64,000 bases of DNA from Erythroxylum novogranatense (lineage: Eukaryota; Streptophyta; Magnoliopsida; Malpighiales; Erythroxylaceae). The stretch is taken from assembly GCA_029891385.1 (NCBI GenBank), contig CM057233.1:29432540-29496539 (forward strand), read 5' to 3'. Below the pieces are notes generated by a model, which was not told the origin of the DNA, searched no databases, and worked only from the letters and a program-made list of their open reading frames with translations. Made by a program: the position numbers and the translations under genes. Below, piece after piece: positions 1-10,965 of this stretch; positions within the stretch are counted from its first letter, which is position 1; each line of letters begins with the position of its first letter.

Positions 1-81
1 CTGTCTCCGGTTTACATTACATTTTGTCACGTTACATTCATCTGCACTCTGGAGGCAAACAACCAAACGCAGCGTAAGGAT
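1..81. other. unassigned flank left of the CACTA element
   Basis: This short sequence precedes the first CACTA terminal repeat. If the CACTA element inserted into the LTR of element F, it should be more F LTR, but I see no clear similarity to the related C LTR. I therefore leave it unassigned. Confidence 0.3.
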
Positions 82-262
82 CACTACAACAAATATATTC
101 AATTTGTGACGTTTTACTTAAAAAACGTCACAAATTATAAAGATTTTTTGTGACATTTAAAAAACATCACAAAAAAATTAATTTTTTTGCAACGTTTTAA
201 AAAACGTCGCAAATTTGTAATATTTTTTACGACGTTTTATTAATAAAACGTTACGAAATAAA
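82..262. repeat. left CACTA terminal repeat and sub-terminal palindrome array
   Basis: After the CACTACAAC end come at least four palindromic units in about 170 bp, each an inverted pair such as GTGACGTTTT with AAAAACGTCAC, with variants GCAACG and ACGACG. They match the units at the right end. In En/Spm elements such sub-terminal motifs bind the TNPA-type transposase; that role is inferred here. Confidence 0.75.
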
Positions 263-361
263 ATCCACAACATTTTGACGAAGAAAAGGTCGGGGAAGGT
301 GTTTGTCTTTTGTTTAATTAACGCGCGTTCATTTCCTTCTCTCTGCCTTCTTCCCACCCAA

Positions 362-430
362 ATGTCCAGCGCCGCTACTTCTTCCTCCACTAAGAAATCG
401 AAACGTTTCGAGATTAAGAAGTGGAGCGCT
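362..430 (+). pseudogene. RBX1: captured RBX1 (RING-box E3 subunit) exon 1 fragment
   Basis: From the ATG at 362 the frame reads a Ser/Ala-rich N-terminus followed by KKSKRFEIKKWSA, which corresponds to the highly conserved N-terminal strand of plant RBX1, the RING subunit of cullin-RING ubiquitin ligases. After KKWSA the similarity stops: the next residues do not continue into the expected Trp-rich segment and RING zinc-binding region, and the frame ends at 457. About 23 codons of a roughly 115-residue protein are present, so no functional ligase subunit can be made. The 5' side (about 290-361) looks like its 5' UTR. It is the first of three host fragments in the CACTA element, all in the same orientation. 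Identification rests on recall of the family motif. Confidence 0.65.
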
Positions 431-608
431 CCATATACCATACATCGTGTACCCTAAAGGCCTCTCTGTCGTGTCTATCCTTCTCATCTTCTCTCTATCC
501 GTTCTTCAGTTTGAAGGCTAGTGTTTTCCTTTTTCCGTATAACAATTCCATTCCCATCAATTGCATCTTCACTCGACTAATAACCCTCTATTTCTAGCTC
601 TGTTTGGG

Positions 609-765
609 ATGGAGAAAGAAAAACTAGTGACGTGTTTTCTATCTGCTATACTGATCTTATGCGGTTGTGTAGCGATGGTTAGATCTGACGCATCAAATCA
701 TCGTTACAAAGTAGCCGATGATGTTCCTCTTTATGCCAAAAAGGTCGGCCGTTTCATAATCCCAG
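609..765 (+). pseudogene. captured first exon of a TM9SF/TMN endomembrane protein, frameshifted
   Basis: The ATG at 609 opens a signal peptide (basic start, then a hydrophobic run of Leu, Ile, Cys and Ala), followed by SDASNHRYK and VPLYAKKVG. This is the N-terminus of plant transmembrane nine (TM9SF/TMN, EMP70) proteins of the Golgi and endosomes. The family normally continues with a Pro-Phe-His-Asn-Pro segment; here one C is missing near 750, so the last residues read Arg-Phe-Ile-Ile-Pro in the wrong frame. The exon ends at CCCAG followed by GTTTGTG, matching a splice donor, and intron-like AT-rich sequence follows. Only exon 1 of a protein of about 590 residues is present. An upstream ATG at 561 is in frame, but 609 gives the natural signal peptide. 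Confidence 0.7.
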
Positions 766-1456
766 GTTTGTGTTCTTCAATCTCTGCTCTTTGAGTTATC
801 AATTTTATCGATTTGATTTTTGATTTAGTTTGTTGATTGAACTAAATTTGGGTGTGTGAGGATTCTCTAGGTTGGGGTTTGGAATTCGATAGTTTATGAA
901 ATTAGGATGGAAATGAGAGTATGGAGGTGGACCTGAGCTCATTGGGCATTTGGATCTGTTATATTGTTTGCAGAGGCAGATCTGTTGTTTACAAATTATC
1001 CACTGTCTACCACATATCTGAATTCTTGAATTTGAGAGTTCCCCAACTTGCCCCCATTCTAGATTGGTTGCAGAGGCAGATGTTTTTCGAGTTGAAGCTT
1101 CACAGTTGTGTAGTCATTTATTACTGGGGTTAGTCATTTATTTAACCTATCCTGTCAAATAATTAACTACAATGAGAAGGAATTTGAGTTGCCTTATTAC
1201 TGGGGAAAACGGTTTAAGAGCATCTACTCCTAGATAAATAGAATGTTGCTTGATACCGTGTAACATACATGATGCACACATTGAAGAATGGAATAAGATA
1301 AATCCAATTTGTTGTGAGAAGTGTAGAAATTGAAAAAATAGTGATGTTGGTAATAACTGAAGCAACTGCTATTGTGTTAGAAAAATGCTATTTAGAGAGA
1401 GTATCCTATGGTTATAACCACTTGAGATTACAAATTCCATTACATTCTTTATGCAG

Positions 1457-1551
1457 GAACTAAGTCATAATTTGACGGTCAATACCACAACATCTGTAAT
1501 TGTTGACAAGAGCGTTGATGGAGATTTCTTGCGTATTGATTTCAATACAAG
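1457..1551 (+). pseudogene. captured internal exon of a PDIL5-type protein disulfide isomerase
   Basis: A splice acceptor (TTTATGCAG) precedes a 95-nt open stretch encoding ELSHNLTVNTTTSVIVDKS and then DGDFLRIDFN, followed by AAG and a GTAGTC donor. This matches the luminal segment just after the first membrane helix in plant PDIL5-3/PDIL5-4, the ERGIC-like, ERV-domain disulfide isomerases. Both splice sites are kept, so the piece was captured as genomic DNA with its introns. The upstream exon (cytosolic N-terminus and first helix) and all downstream exons, including the thioredoxin domain, are absent. The neighbouring captured TM9SF exon is also from a secretory-pathway membrane protein, probably by chance. 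Confidence 0.65.
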
Positions 1552-2384
1552 GTAGTCTGCAAAGATAATAGTTTTGTATAATTGGTATCTATGGCCTTTA
1601 TTTCAAGCTTTGTATGCATACAGTTTTTTGGGAATTACTAATGCTGAATAACATTCTGTATTGAAAAAAAACTTTCTGTTAGTTACGGCATTTAATACTA
1701 GTATAGGACTCATTCTGGTGCAGTGCAGAATGGGTATTATGTCACAATTCTATTGTTGATATATTATGGGTGTTTTAGCTATTATTAATCTTTTTGACTC
1801 ATTTTCTTTTGTTTTCTGATAAGGCACTAGAAGATGAATGACTGTTTTGGTTATGAGAATACCAAGATTTAGTTAACATTGTGAAGTACACGTGATTGTG
1901 GTGTCTAGAACTAGTGTCATATGGTGGTCTTCAACATTCCCGTGAATGTTGCATTGTCATTTAAGTTCTCCTCTTTGGTACTAATGGTAAAGTTTCCTGC
2001 CTTTGTAGACATAACAAATATCGAGGCCTATGTGTAGCCAAATTTTTTTTAAAAAATAGGGAACATATGCAACTTGTGTTATTCTTATCCTTTCAACTCA
2101 TTTTGATTTGATCTTTCAGATCAACCATTGAACTCCATAATGGCTAGTGTTTTCTTTTTTCTTGTTAAAATTACAATCACATATTCTGTTAGGTTCACTT
2201 CTTGACTTCAAATTATGTACCATTTACTTAGGTTCTATAAGATGTTAGAAATTAATGATTATTTATATATGTTAGAAATTAATGCTTTTGTGCTACGGGT
2301 AAAATCTCACTGATTGTCTTAAACTATTAGGAATAGTTCATTTAGTTAATGCTGTAATAATATTGACTGATCGGCAATTTCCAG

Positions 2385-2597
2385 GAGATGAAAATAAGAA
2401 TCGAAGTCAGAAACTGTTGAGGTTTGTTAATTTATGTTCATCTTCTTCTTCTGGATTTTGATATTGTAAAGCTTTTATGAATTCGTGAGAAATTGATTTG
2501 AGGATCTGGTGATGATGAGCTTGACAGGAGGTAACTGTACAAGAAAGAGTCATTAAAGTCGTTGCGAGAGGTTCAACTCGTCCCAGTGCACCTGAAG
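2385..2597 (+). other. two exon-like pieces of unknown origin inside the CACTA element
   Basis: 2385-2421 lies between TTTCCAG and GTTTGT and reads GDENKNRSQKLLR in one frame. 2528-2597 lies between TTGACAG and GTGGTT and reads EVTVQERVIKVVARGSTR followed by PSAPE. Both look like short exons with their splice signals. I do not recognise the gene, and they could be chance open stretches. They lie on the same strand as the three identified captured fragments. Confidence 0.25.
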
Positions 2598-2639
2598 GTG
2601 GTTTTGCTCAGACTGGTTGAATACTCCCTATGTTTGAAT

Positions 2640-3149
2640 TTCTTATTACTTAATTTGCAAGACGAGTCATGTCTAAGACTTTATCTTATATAAGTTTCGA
2701 GGATGTAGAGAATAATTTGTAATAATTTACTTTAGATAATTTGTAAGTTTTAATATTTTAATTGTCATAAAATAAAATTTTTAATTACAAGTTTACTTAA
2801 TTGACAATTCTCAAATTTTGCATTAAGTAATTGACTTATCGATCTTTAATTTTATAAAATGTAATAATTTAAGATGTAAAATATTATGAATTTTATTACA
2901 TTTTTGTAAAAATTCACTAATTGTAAAATATTATAAATATTATTAAATTAAAATGATTTTTGAAAAATAGAAAAATAATAATTAAAAATAATACAATTAT
3001 TTGTAAAAATAATAAATTTCATAAATAATATTGACTAATTATTAAACAAATAAGATTAAAAAGTGTATTTAAAAAATAATTATTAAAATTAAAAATTATT
3101 AAATTAATATAATTTTTGAAAAATAAAAAAATAATACAAATAATAATAA
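2640..3149. other. AT-rich CACTA interior without coding content
   Basis: Very AT-rich sequence with short runs of A and T. I see no open frame, RNA gene or recognisable repeat before the right sub-terminal array begins near 3150. Confidence 0.5.
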
Positions 3150-3526
3150 AAAAGTCGCAAAAGACATTCCATGACGTTTTAAAAAACGTCACGGAATATA
3201 TTCTGCGACGTTTTTTAAAAAACGTCACGGATTCTTTCACATTGTGTGACGTTTTAAAAACGTCACCAAATGTTAGACAATTCATGACGTTTTTTAAAAA
3301 CGTCGCGGATTTTCCTAACTTTTAGTGACGTTTTTAAAAATGTCGTAAAATGTCAATATTTTCTGTGACGTTTTACATAAAACGTCGCAAAAACCTTTTG
3401 CCTACACCACATTTCACGACGTTTTTTGTGACGTTTTTGAAAACGTTGCAGAATACATTCTACGACGTTTTTTGACATTCTGTGACATTTTAAAAACGTC
3501 GCAAAATGCCTTATTTTTTTGTAATG
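3150..3526. repeat. right CACTA sub-terminal palindrome array and terminal repeat
   Basis: About nine copies of the inverted motif (TGACGTTTT paired with AAAACGTCA, variants GCGACG, ACGACG, GTCGCGG) occur in about 375 bp, ending in TTTTTTTGTAATG. The copies match the left array. Predicted ORFs here on both strands are artefacts of the palindromes. Confidence 0.75.
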
Positions 3527-4499
3527 GGTATATACTTGGGATTGTACATATTCCATGTATACATATGTGCATCAATGAAAACTTATAATTGTGCAAAGTT
3601 GTGATGTGCATAAATATGTATGTATTGCATGATATAGAGGAACATATAGAGCACCATCATCTAGGCATTTCCGGGACTTCGAGGCAATAGCTTCTGGAGA
3701 AAACTGTGAGTAACCTAGACAGTTTCACTTAATTAATTGTTTGTGTTAGATTAAATTTTGAATTAGCTTATGAATATGATTTGATTATGTTGATTCTGGA
3801 CAATGAAGGTTTAAGGCTTCTGATGCTTGAATGTGATATTGAGGTGCTACTTGTAAGTGAATGTGAAGACATAAGAGATTTCTCAATTGATTGTTAAATG
3901 CTGGACTAAGGTCCGAAGATAAATGTATTATGAATGTAAATGTGAAATCATACGATTGATTGAAAATATGAAAAGGTGAAGCATTCCATTACATGATGCA
4001 TGAAAGATAAAGGTAGTTGTGACCGAAGTTGCTAATATAAAAAGCTCAATGGTCAAACTGTGATTAGAGCCTCAGGCATGGTTGTGAATGTGCCCGGTAT
4101 CCACTATAGGATATGGGACATTATCTAATACAACTTAGTATCTACGAGGGATATAGGCTAGTAAAAAGGCACTCGGTCACAACGACAATAATAAATGAAA
4201 ATGAGTCTCATATGCATTACATTTATAATTCATATGTGTATTTTTTATGAGTGAAATGTTCAGTATGATTGTTCTAAAAGTGATATATGATGCTTTATGT
4301 CAAAATGCAAAGATGTTAATTATATGTTACATGTGTTGCATGAATTTAGTGAACCAGCGATATAGTTACCTTATTGAGTTCACAAAACTCATCAAAATTG
4401 CAATGTTGATTTTTCAGGACCGAAAGAGGACTTTAGCTACTGAGAGGCTCTACAAGAATCAATATTCTTGTGTTTTTGGAAAGAAGAAATGGCTCAAAG
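3527..4499 (+). repeat. F LTR1, 5' visible part
   Basis: Reads in register with the C LTR (45330-46086). Shared landmarks are a spliced-leader-like 'GAGTAACCTAG' region, the hinge 'GAGCCTCAGGC', the 'CACTCGGTCACAA' block, the GAGTT...AACTC hairpin near 4377-4390, and the TTTTTCAG acceptor at 4411-4417. The left part is absent at the CACTA boundary. The right part continues after H at 8984. The last five bases (4495-4499, CAAAG) are the target duplication of H. Confidence 0.7.
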
Positions 4500-5164
4500 T
4501 GTAGCACCCCACTCCCGTAAGGCCCGAACCTGACATCGATGGTGATATCCGAGTCCCTACCCTGTGAGGGTGGTGTGCTAAAGTACTTAACACATTTAGA
4601 AATTGGTATAGATTTTGTTTTAAATCACAAACATAATATGTGGAAATCAATAATCAAATTGGGCATATTTCATTCATAAACATTTTTAGTCCATAATACG
4701 ATCAATAAAATTTCAATAGCCAATTTGGCCCTTTCACAAATACAAAAGACTTGAGTCATTTTGGAAAACAAACTTATACAAAAGTCGCAGAAGATACAGA
4801 TCAATACTGAGAAAAACAAAAATGCAGACGCGAACTAATCCCGACCCTTATCCTTCACTGAATGCTGTAAGCATACTCCCATTGGCCAAACAGGGTATTC
4901 TTCTGATCCTGAAAAATAATTACAAATTTTGGGTGAATTTTGCGAACTCAATGAGTGGCCATCATCGATGGCTCAACCAAATCACATCACACATAATTCA
5001 AATTTTGCACATTTCACATAATTTCACATTTCACATTCACACATATTTCACAATCATTATCACCCTTCGTATTCAATACACTTAAACATTCATACCATGC
5101 ATATGTCATTTGTGTGAGACTCACTTTTGTTCTTATTGTTGTGACTGAGTGCCTGTCACTCACA

Positions 5165-5275
5165 TATGCAGAATACTGGCCCGTAGGCTCAGTCAGAACA
5201 GAATACTGCCCTATAGGGCTCAGTCAGAGCAGAATACTGGCCCATAGGGCTCAGTCAGAACAGAATCACGGAGCA
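5165..5275 (-). repeat. tandem 34-bp repeat in LTR H
   Basis: Three head-to-tail copies contain AGAATACTGGCCC, then ATAGGGCTCAGTCAGA. Each copy includes a GCCCTATAGGGC-like palindrome. The B LTRs have a different short tandem repeat at the matching position (26240-26335, 43000-43085). Confidence 0.7.
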
Positions 5276-7339
5276 TAACTCTACGTGGAAGTGCTTCATA
5301 CAAGCAACACAAATCACAATGCCTTTATATTTCATGCATTCATGAGATGGAATGCATCACTTACATTGCATGCTCTAATTTAGTCACAATCACTTATCAT
5401 CGGACTGTAGTCTGACATTCAACATATAATTGAGAATTCACACTTAACTTGCATGCAATATCACATTCAGAGTTCACTTAGCAAACACTTCAGTGCACTT
5501 AGTTCATCTTATTCATATACAAATAACACTTCAATATCCAAATCACAATCACAATCATCGGACCTTTTGTCTAGAAGCTAACATAATCAAACACATTCAG
5601 AATTCAATTAATATCGAAAAGGTAAACATAACAAACAATAGATAGAGACCATCTAGGTCTACTCACAGTACACTCCAGATTGGCATTTGGTTTAAAATTT
5701 TGGAAATGTCTGAATGTGAACACTTGACCTGCACAATCCATTTATGCAATACACAATTCACACATGTTACAAAACTCATTTATGCACAAATAGCTATATG
5801 GACTATGTAAAATGCATGCTCAATGACAATCTCGGGTACTTTAACGAACTTCATATTTTAAACACATTCTCATTTCATAACTTAATTACTCATCAGTTCT
5901 TTGAACTAGAACCTCAATCCTTTGATACTTTGATATCAATAACTCATTCACTATTTTGCTAATATAATCCCATATGGGACTAGTTTAGAGGAAAACATAG
6001 TATGTAATTATATATAAATATCACTATCAACTTTCTATTTGAAATTTAATATTTCCTCTAACTTTCACTTTAATCGTTCTTTCACACCATTACACACTTT
6101 TATTGATCTTTCAACCCCAAAACTGATTTAACACCACCCCATAATATTTCTGTCATCAAATTCAAAGAAAATCACCATGTGTGGCACACTAAATCTCCTT
6201 ACTCATTTTCTAGAAAATAAGAATATCATTGTTCTTAACCCTTATCAGTGAACTAACGATGCATACTTCATTTCATGCAAAACTACGTAATCATAATAGG
6301 CTTATTTGTTTGAAGCTCCAACTTGCAACCATCACAAAGCCCTAACATTTTCAAATCACATGAACTCTAGTTTCTCATGCAGCCCACGTACCTCATTTTG
6401 AAGGTTGGCAGGGGGTTTGATCTTTTCTTGGAATAGAAGAAGGAAATATCAAAGTGGAAGTGATGACAACATAGAAAAGCAAGGTTTAACTTCTGGGAAT
6501 ATTTGATGAAAACCTCTGGGTTGGAGGAGCTCTAGAGAAAGAAGCTTTGAGAGAAAGAAATGAAGGCCAGTACAATGACTTCTCCTTCAAGGTTATTTAA
6601 AACTCCACTTTAACTAGGACACCTATCCAATTCTTAACCACTTATCCATTTCTAGATCTTTCCATTGACATCAAAATCACTTAATTGGTTCAGTATTTCC
6701 GAAGATGTGCCTCAAATATCTTTGGATTGTCATATTCTGAAATAGTGTACTATGCCCAACTTCCGTTAGGACTTAAACATCTTATAAACTGAATCACAAT
6801 TATAATCCTTGAGTAGGTCTATCTCTAGTCCACTCCAAAACAACAATCGTCTCATTTGGAATCCTACAGGTCGAGATACACTCAAAATACTGAAGTGTTG
6901 CTCAATAGAATAACCCCAGTTCATAAAAATTAAGAGCGCACTCACTGTACCCGTTCCACGTTTTTTACTCAATCTTTCTCAATTCATTTTAGATGGCTAA
7001 GATTTTTAGGTGGAGATGTAGGGTAATGTCTTACGAGTTCAATGGTTTAAGAATCAATTCATTTGGGTACCTAGAGAAGAAATTCTAGTCAGAAGAAAAA
7101 GACAAAAGATAGAAAAATACAGAAGATAACAAAAGACAGAAGGAAGGGAAAAGTTGCTATAACTTTCCCTACAGATATCGGATTAAGATGTTCTTTAAAT
7201 AGTTCAAAAGAGGACTTCGAAATCTATAACTTTCATGCAGACCTCGAAGACAAATTCTATCTTCTGAGGGGTCAAAATAGAACAGAAGATATTAGGTGAA
7301 TAGTAACTCATAAGAAACGAAAGGCAAAAGGAACTAAAG

Positions 7340-8345
7340 ACAGACGAAGCAAAACACAGACGATACAAAAGACAGAAGAAGTGTATCGTCAAAACACAGA
7401 CGATACAAAAGATAAAAAAAATGTATCAACAAAACACATAAGATATTAAAACACAGACGATACAAAAGATAGAAGAAGTGTATCGTCAAAACACAGAAGA
7501 TATCAAAACACAGACGATACAAAAGATAGAAGAAGTGTATCGTCAAAACACAGAAGATATACAAAAGACAGACGATACAAAAGACAGAAGAAGTGTATTG
7601 TCAAAACACAGAAGATATCAAAACACAGACGATACAAAAGACAGAAGAAGTGTATCATCAAAACACAGAAGATATCAAAACACGGACGATACAAAAGACA
7701 GAAGAAGTGTATCATCAAAACACAGAAGATATCAAAACACGGACGATACAAAAGACAGATGAAATGTATCGTCAAAACACAAAAGATATACAAAACATAG
7801 ATGATAGAAAAGATAGAAGAAGTGTATCGTCAAAACACAGAAGATATCAAAACACAGACGACACAAAAGATACAAAAAATGTATCGTCAAAACACAGAAG
7901 ATATCAAAACACAGACGATACAAAAGATAGAAGAAGTGTATCGTCAAAACATAGAAGATATACAAAACATAGACGATACAAAAGATAAACGAAGTGTATC
8001 ATCAAAACATAGAAGGTATCAAAACACAAACGATACAAAAGACAGAAGAAGTGTATTGTCAAAACAAAGAAGGTATTAAAACATAGACGATACAAAAGAC
8101 AGAAGAAATGTATCGTCAAAACATAGAAGATATACAAAAAACAGACGATACTAAAGATAGAAGAATTGTATCATCAAATCACAGAAGATATCAAAACACA
8201 GACGATACAAAAGACAAAAGAAATGTATCATTAAAATACAGAAGATACAAAAGACAGAAGAAGTGTATCGTCAAAACACAGAAGATATACAAATCACAGA
8301 CGATACAAAAGATAGAAGAAGTGTATCATCAAAACACAGAAGATG
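7340..8345 (-). repeat. 57-bp minisatellite, about 17 copies
   Basis: The unit, in plus orientation, runs through AAAACACAGAAGATATC, AAAACACAGACGATAC and AAAGACAGAAGAAGTGTAT. Each unit holds the inverted pair GTATCGTC and GACGATAC (8 bp) about 25 nt apart. The period is a multiple of three, so long ORFs appear in several frames on both strands; these are not genes. The copies differ by a few substitutions and some are shortened (for example 7395-7440 and 8230-8260). Confidence 0.9.
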
Positions 8346-8983
8346 TTTGTGCATAGTAACACAGAAGGAGCAAAACTTAAACAAAGTGGAGCAAAACACA
8401 AAAAGAGATGATGTCATCAATGACGTCATTAAAAAAGAAGCAAAAACACAGAAGAAGTATGAAAAAAGACAGAAGATATAATTCCTCTAGTCTAACCTAG
8501 ATTAAACCTGACTTTCCTTCGAATACAGAACATGGATTTTCTACAATTATTCAATATCTGCACCCAATTCTCAACTTTATGACAACCTTTGAGGTTCACA
8601 AAGAACGAATTTAAATTCGATGCCTTCATAAGAAATGTAGCCATTGGTTCCTAATTTAATCCTAATCATGAATCTTCTTGTTTAGATAACGAGAGAACCG
8701 GTTATGGCTAACAAATCGAAGCTCACTCAGTGAACATTTTCCAGATCACTCTACTTCTCATTTTCAATCAAATCCACATTCACAAAAATCATACCCGGAA
8801 GTTGTCAATGATTGTATGTATAATTATTATTATTATTATTATTTATGTGCATGAACATTTAATATTCAATATGTATGTGCATGCCATCTTATGCATGAGC
8901 ATGAAACGTGTTTCCTACTTCGTCAACACATTCTCTCATCTATAAATTTTGCCTTGGCATGGGTAACGGGATGTTACACAAAG

Positions 8984-9303
8984 GTTGGTCAATTGAGATT
9001 GGTAGATTAGATAAAATTTTTGTATAATTCCTCATATGTAGAATATTTTGTATTTAATTTTATCATTGTACATATTCGGATGATACTGTAAAGCTACAAT
9101 GTACATATTGTTTAAGTAATGAAATGAGGAATTTGGTTTTTAAATATTATGTCTTTTTGATGGTGTCTTATAGGAGAATAAAGAATGATGATGCCATGTT
9201 TAAGTGAATGTTGTGAATACTCTAAAGTGCCATTATCATAGGTTAGGTGCTGGAATGTCCTTAGGGTGTTCCGATACATAGCCTGTGGTAGTGGGGCTCT
9301 ACA
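8984..9303 (+). repeat. F LTR1, 3' end
   Basis: Continues F's LTR after H and ends GGGGCTCTACA at 9303, parallel to the C LTR end GGGGGCGCTACA at 46463. The PBS follows five bases later. Confidence 0.7.
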
Positions 9304-9308
9304 TTGGT

Positions 9309-9320
9309 TGGTATCAGAGC
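9309..9320 (+). promoter_or_regulatory. primer binding site of F (tRNA-iMet)
   Basis: TGGTATCAGAGC matches the complement of the 3' end of plant initiator methionine tRNA, the usual primer of plant gypsy and copia elements. Confidence 0.85.
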
Positions 9321-9395
9321 ATGGTTGGCATATGTAGGGACATATAGGAATGTTAAACATGAAATATCATGAGAAATGCGGATAATGATAGAAGT

Positions 9396-10294
9396 CAATA
9401 GAGAGTCTTCGGTACGTCGACTAGAGGAAATGCCTCATAGAGTTCCCGAGAGAAGGTAGAGGAGGTATGATAGGTTGCAGAAGCAGGAGGCTATGGATTT
9501 TTATGGAAGTACAGTCCCTGTAGAGGCCAAGGGATGGCTAGAAAGGACAGGGAAGGTTTTTGATCAAATGGACTATGAGCGGGACTAGAAGTTCAACTAT
9601 ACAGTGTCCTTATTACAAGGCCTAGTTTATCAATGGTGGAAGACTGTTTCAGATAGTACCACCAGGCCTTGCAACTTGAAGTGGGAAGAGATTTTAATGG
9701 TCTTCAATTAGAATTACATGCCTAAGATCTACTTGGATAGGAAGATGAAAGAGTTTCTGGATCTAAAGTATAGCAAAATGTCAGTGACAGAATATGAGAT
9801 TCGGCTTAATGAGTTGATGGGGTGTGCTACTATTTTGATTCCTACCAAAGAAGACAAGTTTAGGAGATTTGAAGATGGGCTAAACATGGAGATTAAGACA
9901 AGGCTAGTGATCACTAACTTGAGCAGTTTCACCGAGCTGAGAGTTGCTTCGATTAGAATTAAGCAGCTACTAAGAGAGGGACAAGTAGAGTTCGGGCAAA
10001 GGATCTAGAATGAAGAGGTCCAGTGAGATTTAGAGTGGTTCTGACAAAAGATTCAGTAAGCGTCAGAACTGAGCTTTAAGATCACCAATTGGATTAAGAG
10101 AATCAAGATTTAGGCAGAGGGGTGGCTTTGTACAATCTGGCAGTGGAAGATGTACGATGCAGAGTCAGTTACCCCTATGTGAGCACTGTAGGAAGAAGCA
10201 CAGTGGTGAGTGTCGGTCTTTATCAAGAGCATGTTTTCAATGTGGCTTTCTAGAGCACAAAATTAGAAATTGTCTTGATGTCGCTGGAGCTTAG
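9396..10294 (+). pseudogene. gag of element F, stop-riddled
   Basis: Gag forms the nucleocapsid particle. The frame through 9493 reads MDFYGS and WLERTGKVFDQMDY, then a stop, then YTVSLLQGLVYQWWKTV, the gypsy retrotrans_gag core. 9718-10008 continues without stops (NYMPKIYLDRKMKEF and later residues). A zinc-knuckle region follows at about 10170-10285 (Cys-x2-Cys...His-x4-Cys style: CEHCRKKHSGECR, then CFQCGFLEHKIRNC). In-frame stops include TAG at about 9588 and 9709 and several after 10007. The C element gag is the same protein in better condition. The start codon is uncertain. Confidence 0.75.
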
Positions 10295-10455
10295 TCTGGT
10301 ATGACAGGAGGAGATATAAGTGAAGCTACAATCCAGCAAAGCTGAGATAGTGGGCCTGGAGAGAGAAATCGCAATAGAGGTAGAGTGAGCTCTAGAAGTC
10401 CTTTTGTTAGGACTGATTTGTGGAGCAACCGACCGCAGTCTCAGGACTGAGTCTA

Positions 10456-10840
10456 TGCCATGACCAAATAAAAGGCATATGATTCTCCAGATGTTGTTGC
10501 AGATGTGCTACTTATTTATCATCATGAAGCATTTGAATTGCTAGATCTAGGATCTACGCATTCATTTATCACACCGCATCTGGCATCTAGGCTATATTGT
10601 GATAGAGAGCTATTACAATATGGATTAAAGGTGTGTACACCAATAGGTAATACTACAGTGATAAGAGAAGAATGCAAAAGATGCTTGATTCGAATTGAAC
10701 AGGTAGTATTGGAGACAAACTTGATTATACTACAGTTAACAGAGATAGATATTATCTTAGGCATGGATTGGCTCACTGCTCATAGAGCTATATGAACTGC
10801 TATACTAAGGAGGTGGTATTAGAATCTCCTAGTCAGCAGA
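10456..10840 (+). pseudogene. aspartic protease of element F
   Basis: The retroviral-type aspartic protease cleaves the Gag-Pol polyprotein. The active site reads LLDLGSTHSF (about 10535-10565), where the catalytic Asp-Ser-Gly is now Asp-Leu-Gly, and ILGMDWLTAH follows near the domain end. One stop lies upstream near 10467 (TAA) and another at about 10794. C carries the related active site ALDPGSTYSF. Confidence 0.75.
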
Positions 10841-10965
10841 GAGCAGTTTTCAGAGTAATTAGTCTAGTAGTGCTAGCCAGGTTGATATCACTCATAAATG
10901 CATTGAGATTGATGCAAGGTGGATGTGAGGTCTATCTAGCCCATGTTATTAATACTAGAGCTTAG

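Larger units (their letters stand above)
82..3526. mobile_element. non-autonomous CACTA (En/Spm) element carrying host gene fragments (Pack-CACTA)
   Basis: The left end reads CACTACAACAAATAT and the right end reads, in reverse complement, CATTACAAAAAAATA, an imperfect CACTA terminal inverted repeat. Both ends carry dense sub-terminal arrays of palindromes built on GTGACGTTTT and AAAACGTCAC, the typical binding-site arrays of this superfamily. The expected 3-bp target duplication would be GAT (79-81) against GGT (3527-3529), one mismatch, so the exact ends are not proven. No transposase ORF is present in about 3.4 kb, so the element is non-autonomous. The interior holds exon-like pieces of three host genes, all on the plus strand with intron sequence around two of them, which fits capture of genomic DNA rather than cDNA. 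To the right lies LTR sequence of element F. Confidence 0.75.
4500..8978 (-). mobile_element. solo LTR H (B/C-type), minus strand, with 57-bp minisatellite
   Basis: Read on the minus strand it starts TGTAACATCCCGTTACC at 8978 and ends GGGGTGCTACA at 4500, matching the ends of the B LTR. It is flanked by a perfect 5-bp target duplication, CAAAG (4495-4499 and 8979-8983). The interior shows B-LTR landmarks in reverse: the motif near the LTR end (4500-4580), the two hairpins and TTTTTCAG acceptor (about 4905-4985 in plus coordinates), and degenerate U3 modules (about 6700-7300). There is no internal domain, so it is a solo LTR left by LTR-LTR recombination. At 4.48 kb it is about 0.5 kb longer than the B LTR, mainly because of the minisatellite. 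It interrupts the LTR of F. Confidence 0.85.

Noticed and set aside
178..441. Minus-strand 87-codon ORF at the left CACTA end
   Set aside because: It is the antisense shadow of the RBX1 fragment plus the palindromic terminal array.
921..1133. 70-codon ORF inside the CACTA element
   Set aside because: No recognisable family and no splice signals; it sits in sequence that looks like intron of the captured TM9SF gene.
7340..8345. CRISPR-like regular repeats
   Set aside because: The units are contiguous with no unique spacers, lie in a plant LTR, and have no cas genes; this is a minisatellite.
7478..8481. Long repetitive ORFs on both strands (MYRQNTEDIK-type repeats)
   Set aside because: They arise because the 57-bp minisatellite period is a multiple of three and lacks stops; there is no start context, domain or conservation as protein.
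8819..8846. TTA/ATT microsatellite
   Set aside because: Real but ordinary simple repeat, of no further use here.
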